From: JAAXHE01 sp964551635
GTDB taxonomy: Bacteria > Latescibacterota > UBA2968 > GCA-2709665
DNA length: 43,380 nucleotides
Direction: 5' to 3'
Assembly (NCBI GenBank): GCA_964551635.1
Contig: CAZKDZ010000282.1
Location: forward strand, 1 to 43,380
Shown piece after piece: positions 8,404 to 17,343 of the stretch (position 1 is the first letter of the stretch; the number at the start of each line of letters is the position of its first letter). Under the pieces are notes generated by a model. That model saw only the letters and a program-made list of their open reading frames with translations, was not told where the DNA came from and did not search any database. The translations under genes were made by a program, and so were the position numbers.

Positions 8404-8973
8404 ATGAGCAATTGGTCGCGTTTTGGTGTTGGTGTGATTGCCGCCTGGCTTCTGATGGCCCACAATCCGGCGAGTGCACTCGGCTTGCGAGGCCTTGGTG
8501 TCAAGGTTGGCGTGGACCTCACGCGCCAGGAGTCCGAGGAATACGTCGGGTACGAATTCGATTCCGCGAGATTGACCCTTGGCGGTCACGTCGATTTCGG
8601 TTCCATCTTCATTCCCCGCCTCCATCTCGTTCCGGGCGTGGATCTGGTGATCCAGGACAATCTGAAGGTCTACTCCCTGAACGGCGAGGCCCAGTTCATT
8701 TTCGGCGAGGGCAGTACCTATGGGTACGTCGGCGGCGGAATCGGCGTACACCTCACACGGTTCGACATTATAGAAACCGGCGGGCAGGGCAACTCGATTA
8801 ACGTGACTGTCCCGGACGATACGAAGGTAACCCTGAATATACCATTAGGATTCCGAAAACGGGTAAGTCCGGGTGTGCTCTGGTTCGGCGAACTCAAGAT
8901 GATCATCGCAGACCAGGAGGAGGACTCCTCGCTGAGGTTCAGTCTGGGTCTGGCCTTTGGCGCGTCGGACTGA
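8404..8973 (+). CDS. Outer-membrane beta-barrel protein, predicted
   Basis: The 189-residue product begins with a signal peptide (WSRFGVGVIAAWLLM, then cleavage near the ASA at about 23-25). The mature part is a run of short amphipathic strands rich in alternating hydrophobic residues and glycines, with aromatic residues near strand ends (YGYVGGGIGVHLTRF), like the eight-stranded OmpA/OmpW-type barrels. The ATG at 8404 has AAGGGGG eight bases or so upstream; frames opening earlier lack this site. It sits alone between ychF and folE. No enzymatic motif is visible. A structural or small transport role in the outer membrane is inferred. Confidence 0.7.
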   Translation: MSNWSRFGVGVIAAWLLMAHNPASALGLRGLGVKVGVDLTRQESEEYVGYEFDSARLTLGGHVDFGSIFIPRLHLVPGVDLVIQDNLKVYSLNGEAQFIFGEGSTYGYVGGGIGVHLTRFDIIETGGQGNSINVTVPDDTKVTLNIPLGFRKRVSPGVLWFGELKMIIADQEEDSSLRFSLGLAFGASD

Positions 8974-9004
8974 GGTTTCGTAGATGGATTCTGGAGGGGA
9001 CGTC

Positions 9005-9580
9005 ATGGCCGAAGACAGGATCGAGCGGATCGGGTATCATATTTCCGAGATTATGAAAGTGCTCAATCTGGATATGAAGGATCCGAACCTGAGGGACACG
9101 CCGCGGCGGTTCGCCCGGATGTACCTCGAGATTTTCAAAGGCCTCGACGAAGACAACGAACCCGACGTGAGGATGTTTCCCAACGAAGACGGGTTCGACA
9201 ATATGGTGGCCATGACAGATATTTCGTTCTATTCGATGTGCGCGCACCATCTGTTGCCATTCTGGGGCAGGGTGCACGTGGGCTATATTCCAACGACGCA
9301 GATCGTGGGATTGAGCAAATTGGTGCGGATCGTGGAGTATTACGCCAGGCGGCCCCAGATTCAGGAGCGGATGACCCACCAGATCGTGGAGTTTCTGGAA
9401 CGTGAGCTCATTCCCAAAGGGTCCATCGTGGTGGTCGAAGCCAGGCACCTGTGTATGGAAATGCGTGGCGTGGAAAAACCCGGGGCGTGGGCGACAACCT
9501 CAGCCGTCCGTGGCGCACTCAAGGATCGAACGACACGCGAGGAGTTTCTCGAATTGCTGCAGCGGAAGCGGGAGGGATGA
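9005..9580 (+). CDS. folE: GTP cyclohydrolase I, type I
   Basis: The enzyme converts GTP to 7,8-dihydroneopterin triphosphate, the first step of folate and tetrahydrobiopterin synthesis. The 191-residue chain carries the zinc ligands C79 and C150 with H81/H82 in the signature CAHHLLPFWG, and the HLCMEMRGV motif near the C-terminus. ATG 9005 is preferred to ATG 8984 because a GGAGGGG at 8993-8999 is correctly placed only for the former. A 4a-carbinolamine dehydratase is encoded 12 kb downstream, so pterin recycling may be complete in this organism, although no aromatic amino acid hydroxylase is seen here. Confidence 0.95.
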   Translation: MAEDRIERIGYHISEIMKVLNLDMKDPNLRDTPRRFARMYLEIFKGLDEDNEPDVRMFPNEDGFDNMVAMTDISFYSMCAHHLLPFWGRVHVGYIPTTQIVGLSKLVRIVEYYARRPQIQERMTHQIVEFLERELIPKGSIVVVEARHLCMEMRGVEKPGAWATTSAVRGALKDRTTREEFLELLQRKREG

Positions 9581-9631
9581 GGGAGGAGTCCGCCGGATTT
9601 CCGGCCGGCGGCCTCGGCGGCGGGCAGCGGG

Positions 9632-10078
9632 TCAACCCTTGGCGCGATTGTCGTACATGTCCGCCGTATGCAGGTCGAATGGCTGGTGCGCCGGGTTCTT
9701 GCGAGCCCCGCGGAAGGCAGTCTTGCAGTTGTAGCAAATTGCAATCTCCGGCAGACTCAGGTACAGCACGAGGTCGATCACCGCCGCGGCGGCCAGGCAG
9801 GCGTAGAAATAAAGGGGGAGGTCCATCGCCACGAAAACCAGGCCGACCAGGGCGAAGAGAACGGCAATCCCAAGACCGATTTTTCCGTTGAAGTCTCTCT
9901 GGACGTAAAAATCGGTCTTTCCGCATCGTGGGCACACGTCTACCCGGTTGTTGTTCAGGATTTCCTTCGAGACATCCAGCGGAAGATTTCGACCGCACGC
10001 CTGACAGGCCACAGCAGCCTGTGATGCCTGGATATGGTTGACAGCCTGACATTCGGGACAGCGAAAGCTGATTGTCAT
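9632..10078 (-). CDS. Membrane protein with N-terminal zinc ribbons
   Basis: The 148-residue product opens with two zinc-ribbon knuckle pairs: CPEC and CQAC in the first 30 residues or so, then CPRC, followed by two hydrophobic segments (GLGIAVLFALVGLVFVAM and FYACLAAAAVIDLVLYL) and a further CYNC. The ATG at 10078 is chosen so that the protein begins with the first zinc ribbon (MTISFRCPEC); a longer frame would overlap the upstream gene. It lies four bases behind the 272-residue membrane protein on the same strand, so the two form an operon. I do not recognise a named family; zinc binding and membrane insertion are what the sequence shows. Confidence 0.7.
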   Translation of the reverse strand: MTISFRCPECQAVNHIQASQAAVACQACGRNLPLDVSKEILNNNRVDVCPRCGKTDFYVQRDFNGKIGLGIAVLFALVGLVFVAMDLPLYFYACLAAAAVIDLVLYLSLPEIAICYNCKTAFRGARKNPAHQPFDLHTADMYDNRAKG

Positions 10079-10082
10079 GGAT

Positions 10083-10901
10083 TTATACCGGTATCCCGGT
10101 CGTATACAGGATATAGCCCGAAACACATTCGCCGATCAAAACAAAAATCGTGGCGACGTAAAGCAGGCCCGTAGCCGACTGGGTCGAGTGAATCTTGACG
10201 GTTTGCCAGACCATAAAGCCCACGATAAGCGGTCCGAGAAGCCCGAAGAGCAGACGTACCCACAGAAAGAGACCGCCCAGACCCCAAAAGGACCGGAGCG
10301 TCTCACGCAGCTGCACGTCGCCGTCCGCCCAGAAGACGTAAATCGTGAGAGCGGTCAACATCGCTTTGGCCAGGGTGGCGCCAAGCATCAGTTGCGCAAG
10401 ATTGCGCAATGGCCGTATCGGAAGCGCAGGTACCACGAGATACCAGTGACCCAGGATCATCGCGAAGATGACGCTGCCCAGGAAAAGCGCTGAGATCAGG
10501 TAACTGGCCGCGGTTAATGCACCGGCTGCAAAGGGAGAACAGGCGGCGCACGAAAAATACCCGTCCGAAACCAGGCCGGCAGCTCCAGCCACGCCCGCGG
10601 CTGCAAGCAGCGGTTTCTGCGTTTTTTTGCGTTCGGCGACGACCGCCAGCAGGTAGACGAACCCAATCAGCGCGCTGACCGCCAGCAGCAGGCGCGGAAG
10701 AATATCATCGGCTGTGCCATCACCGGGAGGAGCCAGGATCGGGAATGGCCCCGCCCAGAGGGCCAGGAGAAGAAACGCGAGACACGCTAGCGTGCAGAAC
10801 CGGAAAAACCGTTTACCGGCCTCAAGAGGAACGGCCAGCATCGATAGCAACCCGCCAACCGCGAGTTGACTGAAAACGAGGTAGACAAGCGTACTGTACA
10901 T
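10083..10901 (-). CDS. Polytopic membrane protein of unknown function
   Basis: The 272-residue protein is hydrophobic nearly throughout, with about eight predicted membrane helices, for example FFRFCTLACLAFLLLALWA and LISALFLGSVIFAMILGHWY. A CAAC motif stands in the soluble stretch before the fourth or fifth helix, and an LGHWYL segment with a conserved-looking histidine could bind a metal or haem; both are observations, not assignments. It is transcribed with the downstream zinc-ribbon membrane protein. The divergent Kelch-like gene begins about 140 bases away, so regulatory sites for both may share that gap. Confidence 0.7.
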   Translation of the reverse strand: MYSTLVYLVFSQLAVGGLLSMLAVPLEAGKRFFRFCTLACLAFLLLALWAGPFPILAPPGDGTADDILPRLLLAVSALIGFVYLLAVVAERKKTQKPLLAAAGVAGAAGLVSDGYFSCAACSPFAAGALTAASYLISALFLGSVIFAMILGHWYLVVPALPIRPLRNLAQLMLGATLAKAMLTALTIYVFWADGDVQLRETLRSFWGLGGLFLWVRLLFGLLGPLIVGFMVWQTVKIHSTQSATGLLYVATIFVLIGECVSGYILYTTGIPV

Positions 10902-11044
10902 AGAGTCGCGACGCCGAAGGTGTGTCTTCCTTTTTCAGGCTTTGAGTGGCAGCCGGAATCAAATATATCGGAAAAGCGAAGAGTTGGAAAACGAAAAACG
11001 GAAGACGACAGACCGAAGGGTTTGTCGGGTGGGGCAGATACCGG

Positions 11045-12001
11045 ATGACGGCGAATTGGAATCGAATGACCGAATCCGCACCCTGGCCGACCAGAGATTC
11101 GCCGGGGGCCGCGGTTTTCAGAGACCACATGTGGCTGTTCGGCGGCTGGCAGATGCTGGGCCCGGAGAACTTCCCGCGTCTCAACGACGTATGGCGATCT
11201 CCTGACGGCCTGACCTGGGAATGCGTGTTGCGGACCGCGCCATGGCCCGCCCGGAATCTTGCGGGCTGCGTCGTCCTGGGCGATCGGGTCTGGCTGATGG
11301 GTGGATTCGACGGTGTCCATACTCTCGGCGACGTCTGGTGTTCCACAGACGGTGTGAGTTGGGATTGCGTGACCCAACGCGCCCCGTGGGGATGCCGAGG
11401 CGCTTTCGGCAGCATTGTCTTCAACGAACGGATCTGGGTTTTCGGCGGACTCAACTGGGAGCGAGGGACGCATTACGGGGACGTCTGGTGCTCGGACGAC
11501 GGACATCGCTGGGAGCTGATTGAAAAACGCTCGCCCTGGGCGCCGCGGGCCATGTTTCCCGCCATCGAACACGGAGACCGGATGTGGCTTCTGGGAGGAG
11601 GAAACTACCACGATCGTCGGGTCAATTACAACGATGTGTGGTGTTCGTCAGACGGTGCGACGTGGAAACAGGTGACGGTGGATGCCGGATGGGCGCCGCG
11701 CCGGTTCCACAATTCGTTTGTTTACGACGGCAGCATATGGATAGCCGGAGGCGCCATCGAACCGTCCATCAATGTGAACGACGTCTGGTGTTCCGCGGAC
11801 GGTCTGACATGGCGGCAATCCCACCGCTGTGCGCCCTGGGGAGTGCGCCACGCGTTTCCCTGCCTGGACTTTCAAAAAAGGATCTGGCTCCTGGGCGGGT
11901 ACAGCGGGTCCATCGCGGGCAGCGTCGTCTACAACGACGTCTGGACCCTGGAAACAGCCAAATCGGCAAAAGGGGACGCGGATGGCAATCGTCGCCGATA
12001 G
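11045..12001 (+). CDS. Kelch/galactose-oxidase-type beta-propeller protein
   Basis: The 318-residue product is built of about six repeats of roughly 50 residues. Each blade has the Kelch double glycine after a hydrophobic strand (WLFGGW, WLMGGF, WVFGGL, WLLGGG, WIAGGA, WLLGGY) and a NDVW.S.DG..W segment. No signal peptide is seen from the ATG at 11045; an earlier in-frame ATG (10946) would add a basic, low-quality extension. The fold predicts a six-bladed propeller used for binding; no catalytic residues can be named. It ends about 95 bases before the aldolase gene, with a likely promoter between them, so it is probably a separate unit. Confidence 0.8.
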   Translation: MTANWNRMTESAPWPTRDSPGAAVFRDHMWLFGGWQMLGPENFPRLNDVWRSPDGLTWECVLRTAPWPARNLAGCVVLGDRVWLMGGFDGVHTLGDVWCSTDGVSWDCVTQRAPWGCRGAFGSIVFNERIWVFGGLNWERGTHYGDVWCSDDGHRWELIEKRSPWAPRAMFPAIEHGDRMWLLGGGNYHDRRVNYNDVWCSSDGATWKQVTVDAGWAPRRFHNSFVYDGSIWIAGGAIEPSINVNDVWCSADGLTWRQSHRCAPWGVRHAFPCLDFQKRIWLLGGYSGSIAGSVVYNDVWTLETAKSAKGDADGNRRR

Positions 12002-12013
12002 ACCTGAATCTGC

Positions 12014-12041
12014 TGGACATCCGCAGATTATCGCGTATATT
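12014..12041 (+). promoter_or_regulatory. Possible promoter for class I aldolase
   Basis: TGGACA (12014-12019) and TATATT (12036-12041) are spaced by 16 bases in the gap ahead of the aldolase gene. The -10 matches consensus at five of six positions. A start of transcription near 12048 would give a short leader. Confidence 0.35.
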
Positions 12042-12095
12042 CTACGGTGTGAAGACGAGCTTGCAACACAACATACGGATATGAGGTCGCAATCG

Positions 12096-13118
12096 ATGTC
12101 AAGAGGAGAACTCGAAGCCACGGCTCGCGCGCTCGTTCCGGCGGGTAGGGGAATACTGGCGGCGGACGAGGGTATGGGGACGATCACAAAGCGATTCGCG
12201 GACATTGGCCTGGAACCCACGGCCGAGTCCCGAAGGGCGTATCGTGATATGTTATTCACGACGCCGGATCTGTCGGAATACATCAGCGGCGTCATACTGT
12301 ACGAAGAGACGCTGAATACGGCCGCGAACGGCAGTGTTCCGTTTCCCCGGTTACTGGCGGACCGGGGTATGATTCCCGGAATCAAGGCGGATGCAGGGCT
12401 GGCCCCGCTGGCCGGCTTTCCGGGCGAACAGGTAACCGAGGGTCTGGACGGGCTTCGCGCCCGGCTGGACGCCTATCGTGAGCGCGGCGCCAGGTTCGCG
12501 AAGTGGCGCGCCGCCATAGCTATCGGCGACGGGATTCCAACTCGGAGTTGCATCCATGCCAATGCCCACGCCCTTGCGCGTTATGCCGCCATGTGCCAGG
12601 AAGCGGGGCTGGTACCTATTGTGGAACCGGAAGTTCTGATGGACGGGGGCCACACCATCGAACAGTGCGAGGAAGTAACGGAATGGGTGTTGCGCGTCGT
12701 GTATACGGAATTGGGAGAACACCGGGTGAATTTGGAAGGAACATTGCTGAAGGCCAGTATGGTCCTGTCCGGTGTCGACTGCCCGGTGCAGGCAGGCGTT
12801 GAGGAAGTGGCTGAAGCGACTGTACGGTGCCTTCGACGTACGGTCCCCGCCTCGGTTCCAGGTGTGGTGTTTCTTTCCGGAGGACAGAGCCCGGAGCTTT
12901 CCACACTGCACCTCAACGCCATGAATCGGATCGGCGGATCGCCCTGGGAACTCAGCTATTCGTACGGCAGGGCGTTACAGGACCCCGCCCGCGCCGCCTG
13001 GAACGGCCAGGCAGCCAACGTGGCGGCGGCACAGAAAGTGTTCCATCACAGGGCAAGCTGCAACAGCGCCGCACGCGATGGCAGATATGTTCCGGAGATG
13101 GAGGGCATTGCCGCCTGA
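12096..13118 (+). CDS. Fructose-bisphosphate aldolase, class I
   Basis: The 340-residue enzyme cleaves fructose 1,6-bisphosphate to dihydroxyacetone phosphate and glyceraldehyde 3-phosphate through a Schiff base. The family signature is present: GILAADEGMGTITKR near the N-terminus, VPIVEPEVLMDG, and LEGTLLKASMVL with the Schiff-base lysine at about 219, then FLSGGQS and WELSYSYGRALQ. This is the animal/plant-type aldolase, not the zinc-dependent class II enzyme. ATG 12096 has GAGG at 12083-12086; ATG 12081 in the same frame would add five residues and cannot be excluded. The gene is closed by a strong terminator. Confidence 0.95.
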   Translation: MSRGELEATARALVPAGRGILAADEGMGTITKRFADIGLEPTAESRRAYRDMLFTTPDLSEYISGVILYEETLNTAANGSVPFPRLLADRGMIPGIKADAGLAPLAGFPGEQVTEGLDGLRARLDAYRERGARFAKWRAAIAIGDGIPTRSCIHANAHALARYAAMCQEAGLVPIVEPEVLMDGGHTIEQCEEVTEWVLRVVYTELGEHRVNLEGTLLKASMVLSGVDCPVQAGVEEVAEATVRCLRRTVPASVPGVVFLSGGQSPELSTLHLNAMNRIGGSPWELSYSYGRALQDPARAAWNGQAANVAAAQKVFHHRASCNSAARDGRYVPEMEGIAA

Positions 13119-13142
13119 TTTTCTGCCGGTATCCGCTCACCG

Positions 13143-13183
13143 ATCCCGTTACAGCAGCAGGCGCGCTGTTTCGGGATTTTTTT
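13143..13183 (+). terminator. Rho-independent terminator after aldolase
   Basis: ATCCCG (13143-13148) pairs with CGGGAT (13172-13177), and an inner ACAGC/GCTGT stem continues it after a small TT/TT bulge. Seven Ts (13177-13183) follow directly. This is a textbook intrinsic terminator 25 bases after the aldolase stop. Confidence 0.85.
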
Positions 13184-13200
13184 GACGGCATCGGATCGCG

Positions 13201-14043
13201 ATGAATCTCCTGCATCGTGCATATCGGCGTTTTCGTCGTTCCCGGCGCGCAGACGATCGTGACTTCTCACCCTTGAGATTCAGGAAACTGCTGTATACAG
13301 CCGCCGGTGTGGTGTTGCTGGGTACGGCGTGCGCACTCTTCGCGTTTCTGGAATACCGGTCGAACTGCATTGCGATATGGGTGGGGGAGGAACTGGACCG
13401 GAACAATGCAAGGCGCGCCATGTCAGGCGCCCTGTGGAAGCGGCTGGACGCGCAGGTTCAGGTACGGGATTCGTTGCGCGCGGTGGAAACACCCGTGGCC
13501 CGCGGATTGCCGGATGCGGTGGCCGATGCCCGGTTCGGCGTGGACCGCGTGCCGGAGTCCGGTTTGCCTTCCTTTATCGCGGTCTGGCGAACGGAACGCG
13601 CCGGAAACGAGCAGCGGGAAACCCGCGAGTTGCTGAAGAGTGTTCGCGCATTCAATCTGGGGTTGGCCCTCCTGAAGTTGGCAGTCTTGCCGGACGTGCG
13701 TTTCCGTGCCAGGATACGGAAACGAGTCGATGCCCTGTACCGGCACGCGGGCGATGCCGGCCGTCACGGCGAAGCCGACACCGCGGTCGTCGCGGATTCC
13801 ATCCGGGCAGACGTGCGCGAGCAACTGGAAAGGGTTTTCGTTGAGCAATTCAGGCTGGATGAGCGGAAGCTTCTGGTGGAAGAATTCCGGTCCGGTCGTG
13901 TCAGCCAGATTCTGATTCAGAGCGGGCTCGGAACGTATCACGGAGAGTTGGACTACGTCGATCCGGAACGTGCCCCCGTCAGATTCAATGTGGAATCCGG
14001 GGAAATAGACGCACTTTTCGACGGTTCGGGAGGTCGGCCCTGA
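13201..14043 (+). CDS. Single-pass membrane protein of unknown function, coupled to PBP1A
   Basis: The 280-residue protein has a strongly basic N-terminus (RRFRRSRRADDR), one membrane segment at about 31-49 (LYTAAGVVLLGTACALFAFL) and a periplasmic, helix-rich domain of about 230 residues. This type II topology with a long periplasmic part resembles accessory proteins of cell-wall machines, but I recognise no family. Its TGA (14041-14043) overlaps the ATG of the penicillin-binding protein by one base, so the two proteins are almost certainly made together, probably as a partner or regulator of the PBP. The partner role is inferred from coupling alone. Confidence 0.7.
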   Translation: MNLLHRAYRRFRRSRRADDRDFSPLRFRKLLYTAAGVVLLGTACALFAFLEYRSNCIAIWVGEELDRNNARRAMSGALWKRLDAQVQVRDSLRAVETPVARGLPDAVADARFGVDRVPESGLPSFIAVWRTERAGNEQRETRELLKSVRAFNLGLALLKLAVLPDVRFRARIRKRVDALYRHAGDAGRHGEADTAVVADSIRADVREQLERVFVEQFRLDERKLLVEEFRSGRVSQILIQSGLGTYHGELDYVDPERAPVRFNVESGEIDALFDGSGGRP

Positions 14044-16109
14044 TGCTCCGGAACCTGCTTCGAAGCTACTGGACCCGTACCGGTATGTTATTTGCGGTGG
14101 ACGCGTTGCTCGTCGCAGGCATCGGCTTCGTCTGGTTGTTGACGACCCTTCCGCGAATTCCTCCCGACCCCGACGCGTTGAGCAGCCAGGCCGGCGTGAA
14201 CATCTTCGCGGATACCGGGGAGTTGCTGTTTACGTTCAACCGCCGGGTCAGGCAGGTGAGTCTTGACCAGGTGAGTCCCTGGTTTGTCAAGGCGGTCATT
14301 GCGACCGAAGACGAGTCGTTTTACCACCACCGGGGCGTGAGTCTGAAAGGCATCGCCGGGGCATTCGCGGCTAATCTGAGGCATTTCCGAAAAGTCAGAG
14401 GTGGAAGCACGATTACCCAGCAGATCGTCAAGAATGTGTTTCTGACACGCGAGAAGACCTATCTGCGCAAGGCGCGGGAGGCGCTGCTGGCCGTGCAACT
14501 GGAAGCCATGTTTTCGCGGTTGTACGGTGAATCGGGCAAGGACAGGTTGCTGGAGATTTATATCAACGGCAGTTTCTTCGGTACCAACGCATACGGGGTG
14601 GAGGATGCGTCGCAGACGTTTTTCGGAAAGTCCGCCTCGGATCTGAGCCTCGTGGAGGCGGCCATGCTGGCCGGGCTGCCGAATTCGCCGGGTGCGTTGA
14701 ATCCGTTCCGTGACGGCGGCAGGCAGGCCGCGGTGCGTACCGCCCACGTTCTGAGGCGCATGCACGCGGCCGGTTTCCTTGAAACAGACGCGTTGAACGA
14801 CGCTCTCGCCGCCTCACCGGCCCTGGCGTCTCAACTGCGCGACAGGAATCGGACGCCCTACTTCGTCGAAATCATCAAAGACGAGGTTGTGCGGCAATGG
14901 GGACGGTCCGCGCTCAGTTTTGGTGCATTGAATATCCACACCACTTTGGACTTTCACATGCAGAAGGCCGCGGAAAAGTCTGTTGCCGAAGGGCTTGCGT
15001 CTGTAGATGAGCGGCTTGGATTCGGCGCGTACGAACGTGCGGACAAAGAGATGAGGCGCGAATACATGCAGGCGGCTCTGGTCAGCCTGGAACCGGCGAC
15101 CGGATACGTGCGCGCAATGGTGGGCGGACGTGACATTTTTGTCAGTTATTTCAATCGGGCAACAGCCGCAAGACGGCAGCCCGGGTCGGGTTTCAAACCC
15201 GTCGTGTATCTGGCAGCGCTCGCGGCGGGCGAGATCTCGTCCGTCTCGTTGTTTGACGATAAGCCGCGGTCCCACACCGTAAACGGGATGCCATGGAGGC
15301 CCAGGAATTTCAGAGACCGGTATCTGGGTATCACGACGGCCGCCTGGGCCCTGGTGAATTCCGCGAATTCGGCAAGCGTGCAGGTTCTGTATCTCGTCGG
15401 CCCCGAACAGGTTGTGGAAATGGGCCGACGACTGGGAGTACGGAGTCCATTGGCCCCGTATCCGAGCCTGGCGCTGGGCTCGAGCGAGGTTTCACCGCTG
15501 GAAATGGCTTCGGTCTATGGCACAATCGCAAACTACGGCGTCCGGGTGGATCCCACGTTCGTGCGGCGGATCGAAGATTCCGGGGGGCGGGTGGTATATC
15601 AACACCGGGTGCAGCCGGTTCCCGAAATTGACGCTGCGGATGCGTACGTCATGATCCGATTGCTTCAGAATGTAATCCAGCGAGGCACCGGCCGCGGGGT
15701 CCGGGCGGGGGGATTCGTCCGGCCGGCGGCGGGCAAAACGGGTACGACAAACGACCATACCGATGCCTGGTTTACGGGCTTCACTCCGGATCTGGCGACT
15801 TGTGTCTGGGTCGGGTTCGACCGGAAGACCCAGAGGAACACGCGGATAACGGGCGGTCGCGACGCGGTGCCGATCTGGGCGGCCTTTATGGCGCGTGCGA
15901 CGGCCGGACGTGAGTCGCGTGATTTCTGGAAGCCCGACGACGTCTACGAGGTGACGGTCGACGCCGAGACCGGTGTCACCGCGGACTCGTCATCCGCTTG
16001 GGAGTCGCATCCGGCCACGATTCTGGTGGCGCTCAAATCGGGGGAATCGGCCAACAGCGAGCGTGCGGTCGCGGAATTCCGTTCGGCCGCGGCCGATTCG
16101 GCCAACTAG
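14043..16109 (+). CDS. Class A penicillin-binding protein (PBP1A-type transglycosylase/transpeptidase)
   Basis: The 688-residue enzyme polymerises and crosslinks peptidoglycan in the periplasm. After one N-terminal membrane helix, the GT51 glycosyltransferase domain shows EDESFYHHRGVS (catalytic glutamate near 90), GGSTITQQIVKN and RKAREALLAVQLE. The transpeptidase domain carries SGFK (nucleophile serine near 382), the SxN motif in NSANSAS and KTGTTNDHTDAW near 564. All catalytic motifs of both activities are present and the length is normal. It starts at ATG 14043 inside the stop codon of the preceding membrane protein gene. Confidence 0.95.
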   Translation: MLRNLLRSYWTRTGMLFAVDALLVAGIGFVWLLTTLPRIPPDPDALSSQAGVNIFADTGELLFTFNRRVRQVSLDQVSPWFVKAVIATEDESFYHHRGVSLKGIAGAFAANLRHFRKVRGGSTITQQIVKNVFLTREKTYLRKAREALLAVQLEAMFSRLYGESGKDRLLEIYINGSFFGTNAYGVEDASQTFFGKSASDLSLVEAAMLAGLPNSPGALNPFRDGGRQAAVRTAHVLRRMHAAGFLETDALNDALAASPALASQLRDRNRTPYFVEIIKDEVVRQWGRSALSFGALNIHTTLDFHMQKAAEKSVAEGLASVDERLGFGAYERADKEMRREYMQAALVSLEPATGYVRAMVGGRDIFVSYFNRATAARRQPGSGFKPVVYLAALAAGEISSVSLFDDKPRSHTVNGMPWRPRNFRDRYLGITTAAWALVNSANSASVQVLYLVGPEQVVEMGRRLGVRSPLAPYPSLALGSSEVSPLEMASVYGTIANYGVRVDPTFVRRIEDSGGRVVYQHRVQPVPEIDAADAYVMIRLLQNVIQRGTGRGVRAGGFVRPAAGKTGTTNDHTDAWFTGFTPDLATCVWVGFDRKTQRNTRITGGRDAVPIWAAFMARATAGRESRDFWKPDDVYEVTVDAETGVTADSSSAWESHPATILVALKSGESANSERAVAEFRSAAADSAN

Positions 16110-16165
16110 CGTGTCAAATCGCAGACAGCATTCAACCCAACAGCACCCCCACGGGGAGGATTGTC

Positions 16166-17122
16166 ATGCTCAGGGCAGCTCAGGATTTCATGAACGAACT
16201 GAGTGCGGAACAGCGGGACCGGGTTCTGTACCCGTTCGAACACGAAGAGCGTTTCAACTGGAACTACGTACCCGTCAGGAGAAACGGCGTGCCCTTCAGG
16301 GAGATGTCACAGGCGCAGCGGGAGTCGGCGCACCGTCTCCTGAGAAGCGCTCTCAGCGATTCGGGATATCAGAAGGCGGTGGATATCATGGTACTCGAGG
16401 GCATTCTCGGCGAAATCGAAACCGGGACGGCATCGCGCTTCCGCAGGGACCCGGACGGATATTTTCTGACGCTTTTCGGAGACCTCTCTTTGGGAACCGA
16501 TCCCTGGGGATGGCGGATCGACGGTCACCATCTGTCATTGACCGTCTCGGTCGACGGAGAACGGAAGGTGGCGTCCACGCCGGCTTTCTGGGGCGCGAAC
16601 CCGGCGCGGGTGCCCTCGGGAGAACGGATGGGCTGGCGCGTCCTGCGAGACGAAGAGGACCTGGCGCGGGGGCTTCTGAGAGCATTGCCGGTTGACCTGC
16701 GGGGTGCGGCCCGTATCGCCGATGAGGCGCCAAGCGATATCCTCACCAGAAACAGCAAAGTGGCCCGGATTGGCGATCCGGCGGGCGTTCCCGTATCTGA
16801 AATGCCGCCGGCGCAGAAGGAGTCGGTGACGCGGATTCTGAAACTGTACGCGTCGAACCTTCGACCGGACCTCGGAGAAGCGCACCTGTCGAGAATCCGC
16901 AGGGCCGGGGTGGACCGGCTGCACTTTGCGTGGGCCGGCGGGGTTCGCCCGGGAGAGAAGCATTACTACCGGATACACGGCCCCACGCACCTCGTGGAAT
17001 ACGACAATACACAGAACGACGCGAACCACATTCACTCCGTACTGCGCGATCTGGAGAACGACTTCGGCCTCGATCCGTTACGGGACCACTACGCGGATTG
17101 CGAACACGATTCTCCACCTTGA
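16166..17122 (+). CDS. DUF3500 family protein
   Basis: The 318-residue protein matches the DUF3500 pattern along its length: LSAEQRDRVLYPFEHEERFNW at the start, PDGYFLTLFGD, WGWRIDGHHLSL, FWGANPARV, and the C-terminal segment with HYYRIHGPTHLVEYDN and ANHIHSVLRD. The histidines and acidic residues that the family conserves are all kept, which suggests an enzyme, but its reaction is not established. ATG 16166 is supported by GGGGAGGA at 16153-16160. No signal peptide is visible from this start. It stands upstream of rtcB but about 220 bases away, with a dispersed repeat between, so common regulation is uncertain. Confidence 0.85.
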   Translation: MLRAAQDFMNELSAEQRDRVLYPFEHEERFNWNYVPVRRNGVPFREMSQAQRESAHRLLRSALSDSGYQKAVDIMVLEGILGEIETGTASRFRRDPDGYFLTLFGDLSLGTDPWGWRIDGHHLSLTVSVDGERKVASTPAFWGANPARVPSGERMGWRVLRDEEDLARGLLRALPVDLRGAARIADEAPSDILTRNSKVARIGDPAGVPVSEMPPAQKESVTRILKLYASNLRPDLGEAHLSRIRRAGVDRLHFAWAGGVRPGEKHYYRIHGPTHLVEYDNTQNDANHIHSVLRDLENDFGLDPLRDHYADCEHDSPP

Positions 17123-17254
17123 TGAGCAGATGCTCGGGGACCTGAATGTCGATTGGATACAGAAGAACAAAGGCGAACTGCCTTCAAAGGTCCCGGATGC
17201 TTGACGTCAATGGACGTGAAGTAAGATTACATCCATCTGAACGACCTCAATACC

Positions 17255-17330
17255 CCGTTTTCGCACCGTCACCTTCTGTGTCTTTTGTGCTTTTTGTGGT
17301 AAATTTACAGTTGTCATTCTTGAATTGAGG
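17255..17330 (+). repeat. Dispersed intergenic repeat, copy A (upstream of rtcB)
   Basis: This 76-base stretch, from CCGTTTTCGCACCG to GAATTGAGG, is found again at 31366-31441 in the same orientation with most positions matching. It includes T-rich tracts (CTTCTGTGTCTTTTGTGC) and ends 13 bases ahead of the rtcB start, so it lies in or next to the rtcB leader. It has no coding capacity. Confidence 0.75.
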
Positions 17331-17343
17331 CGAGGAGTACGAG

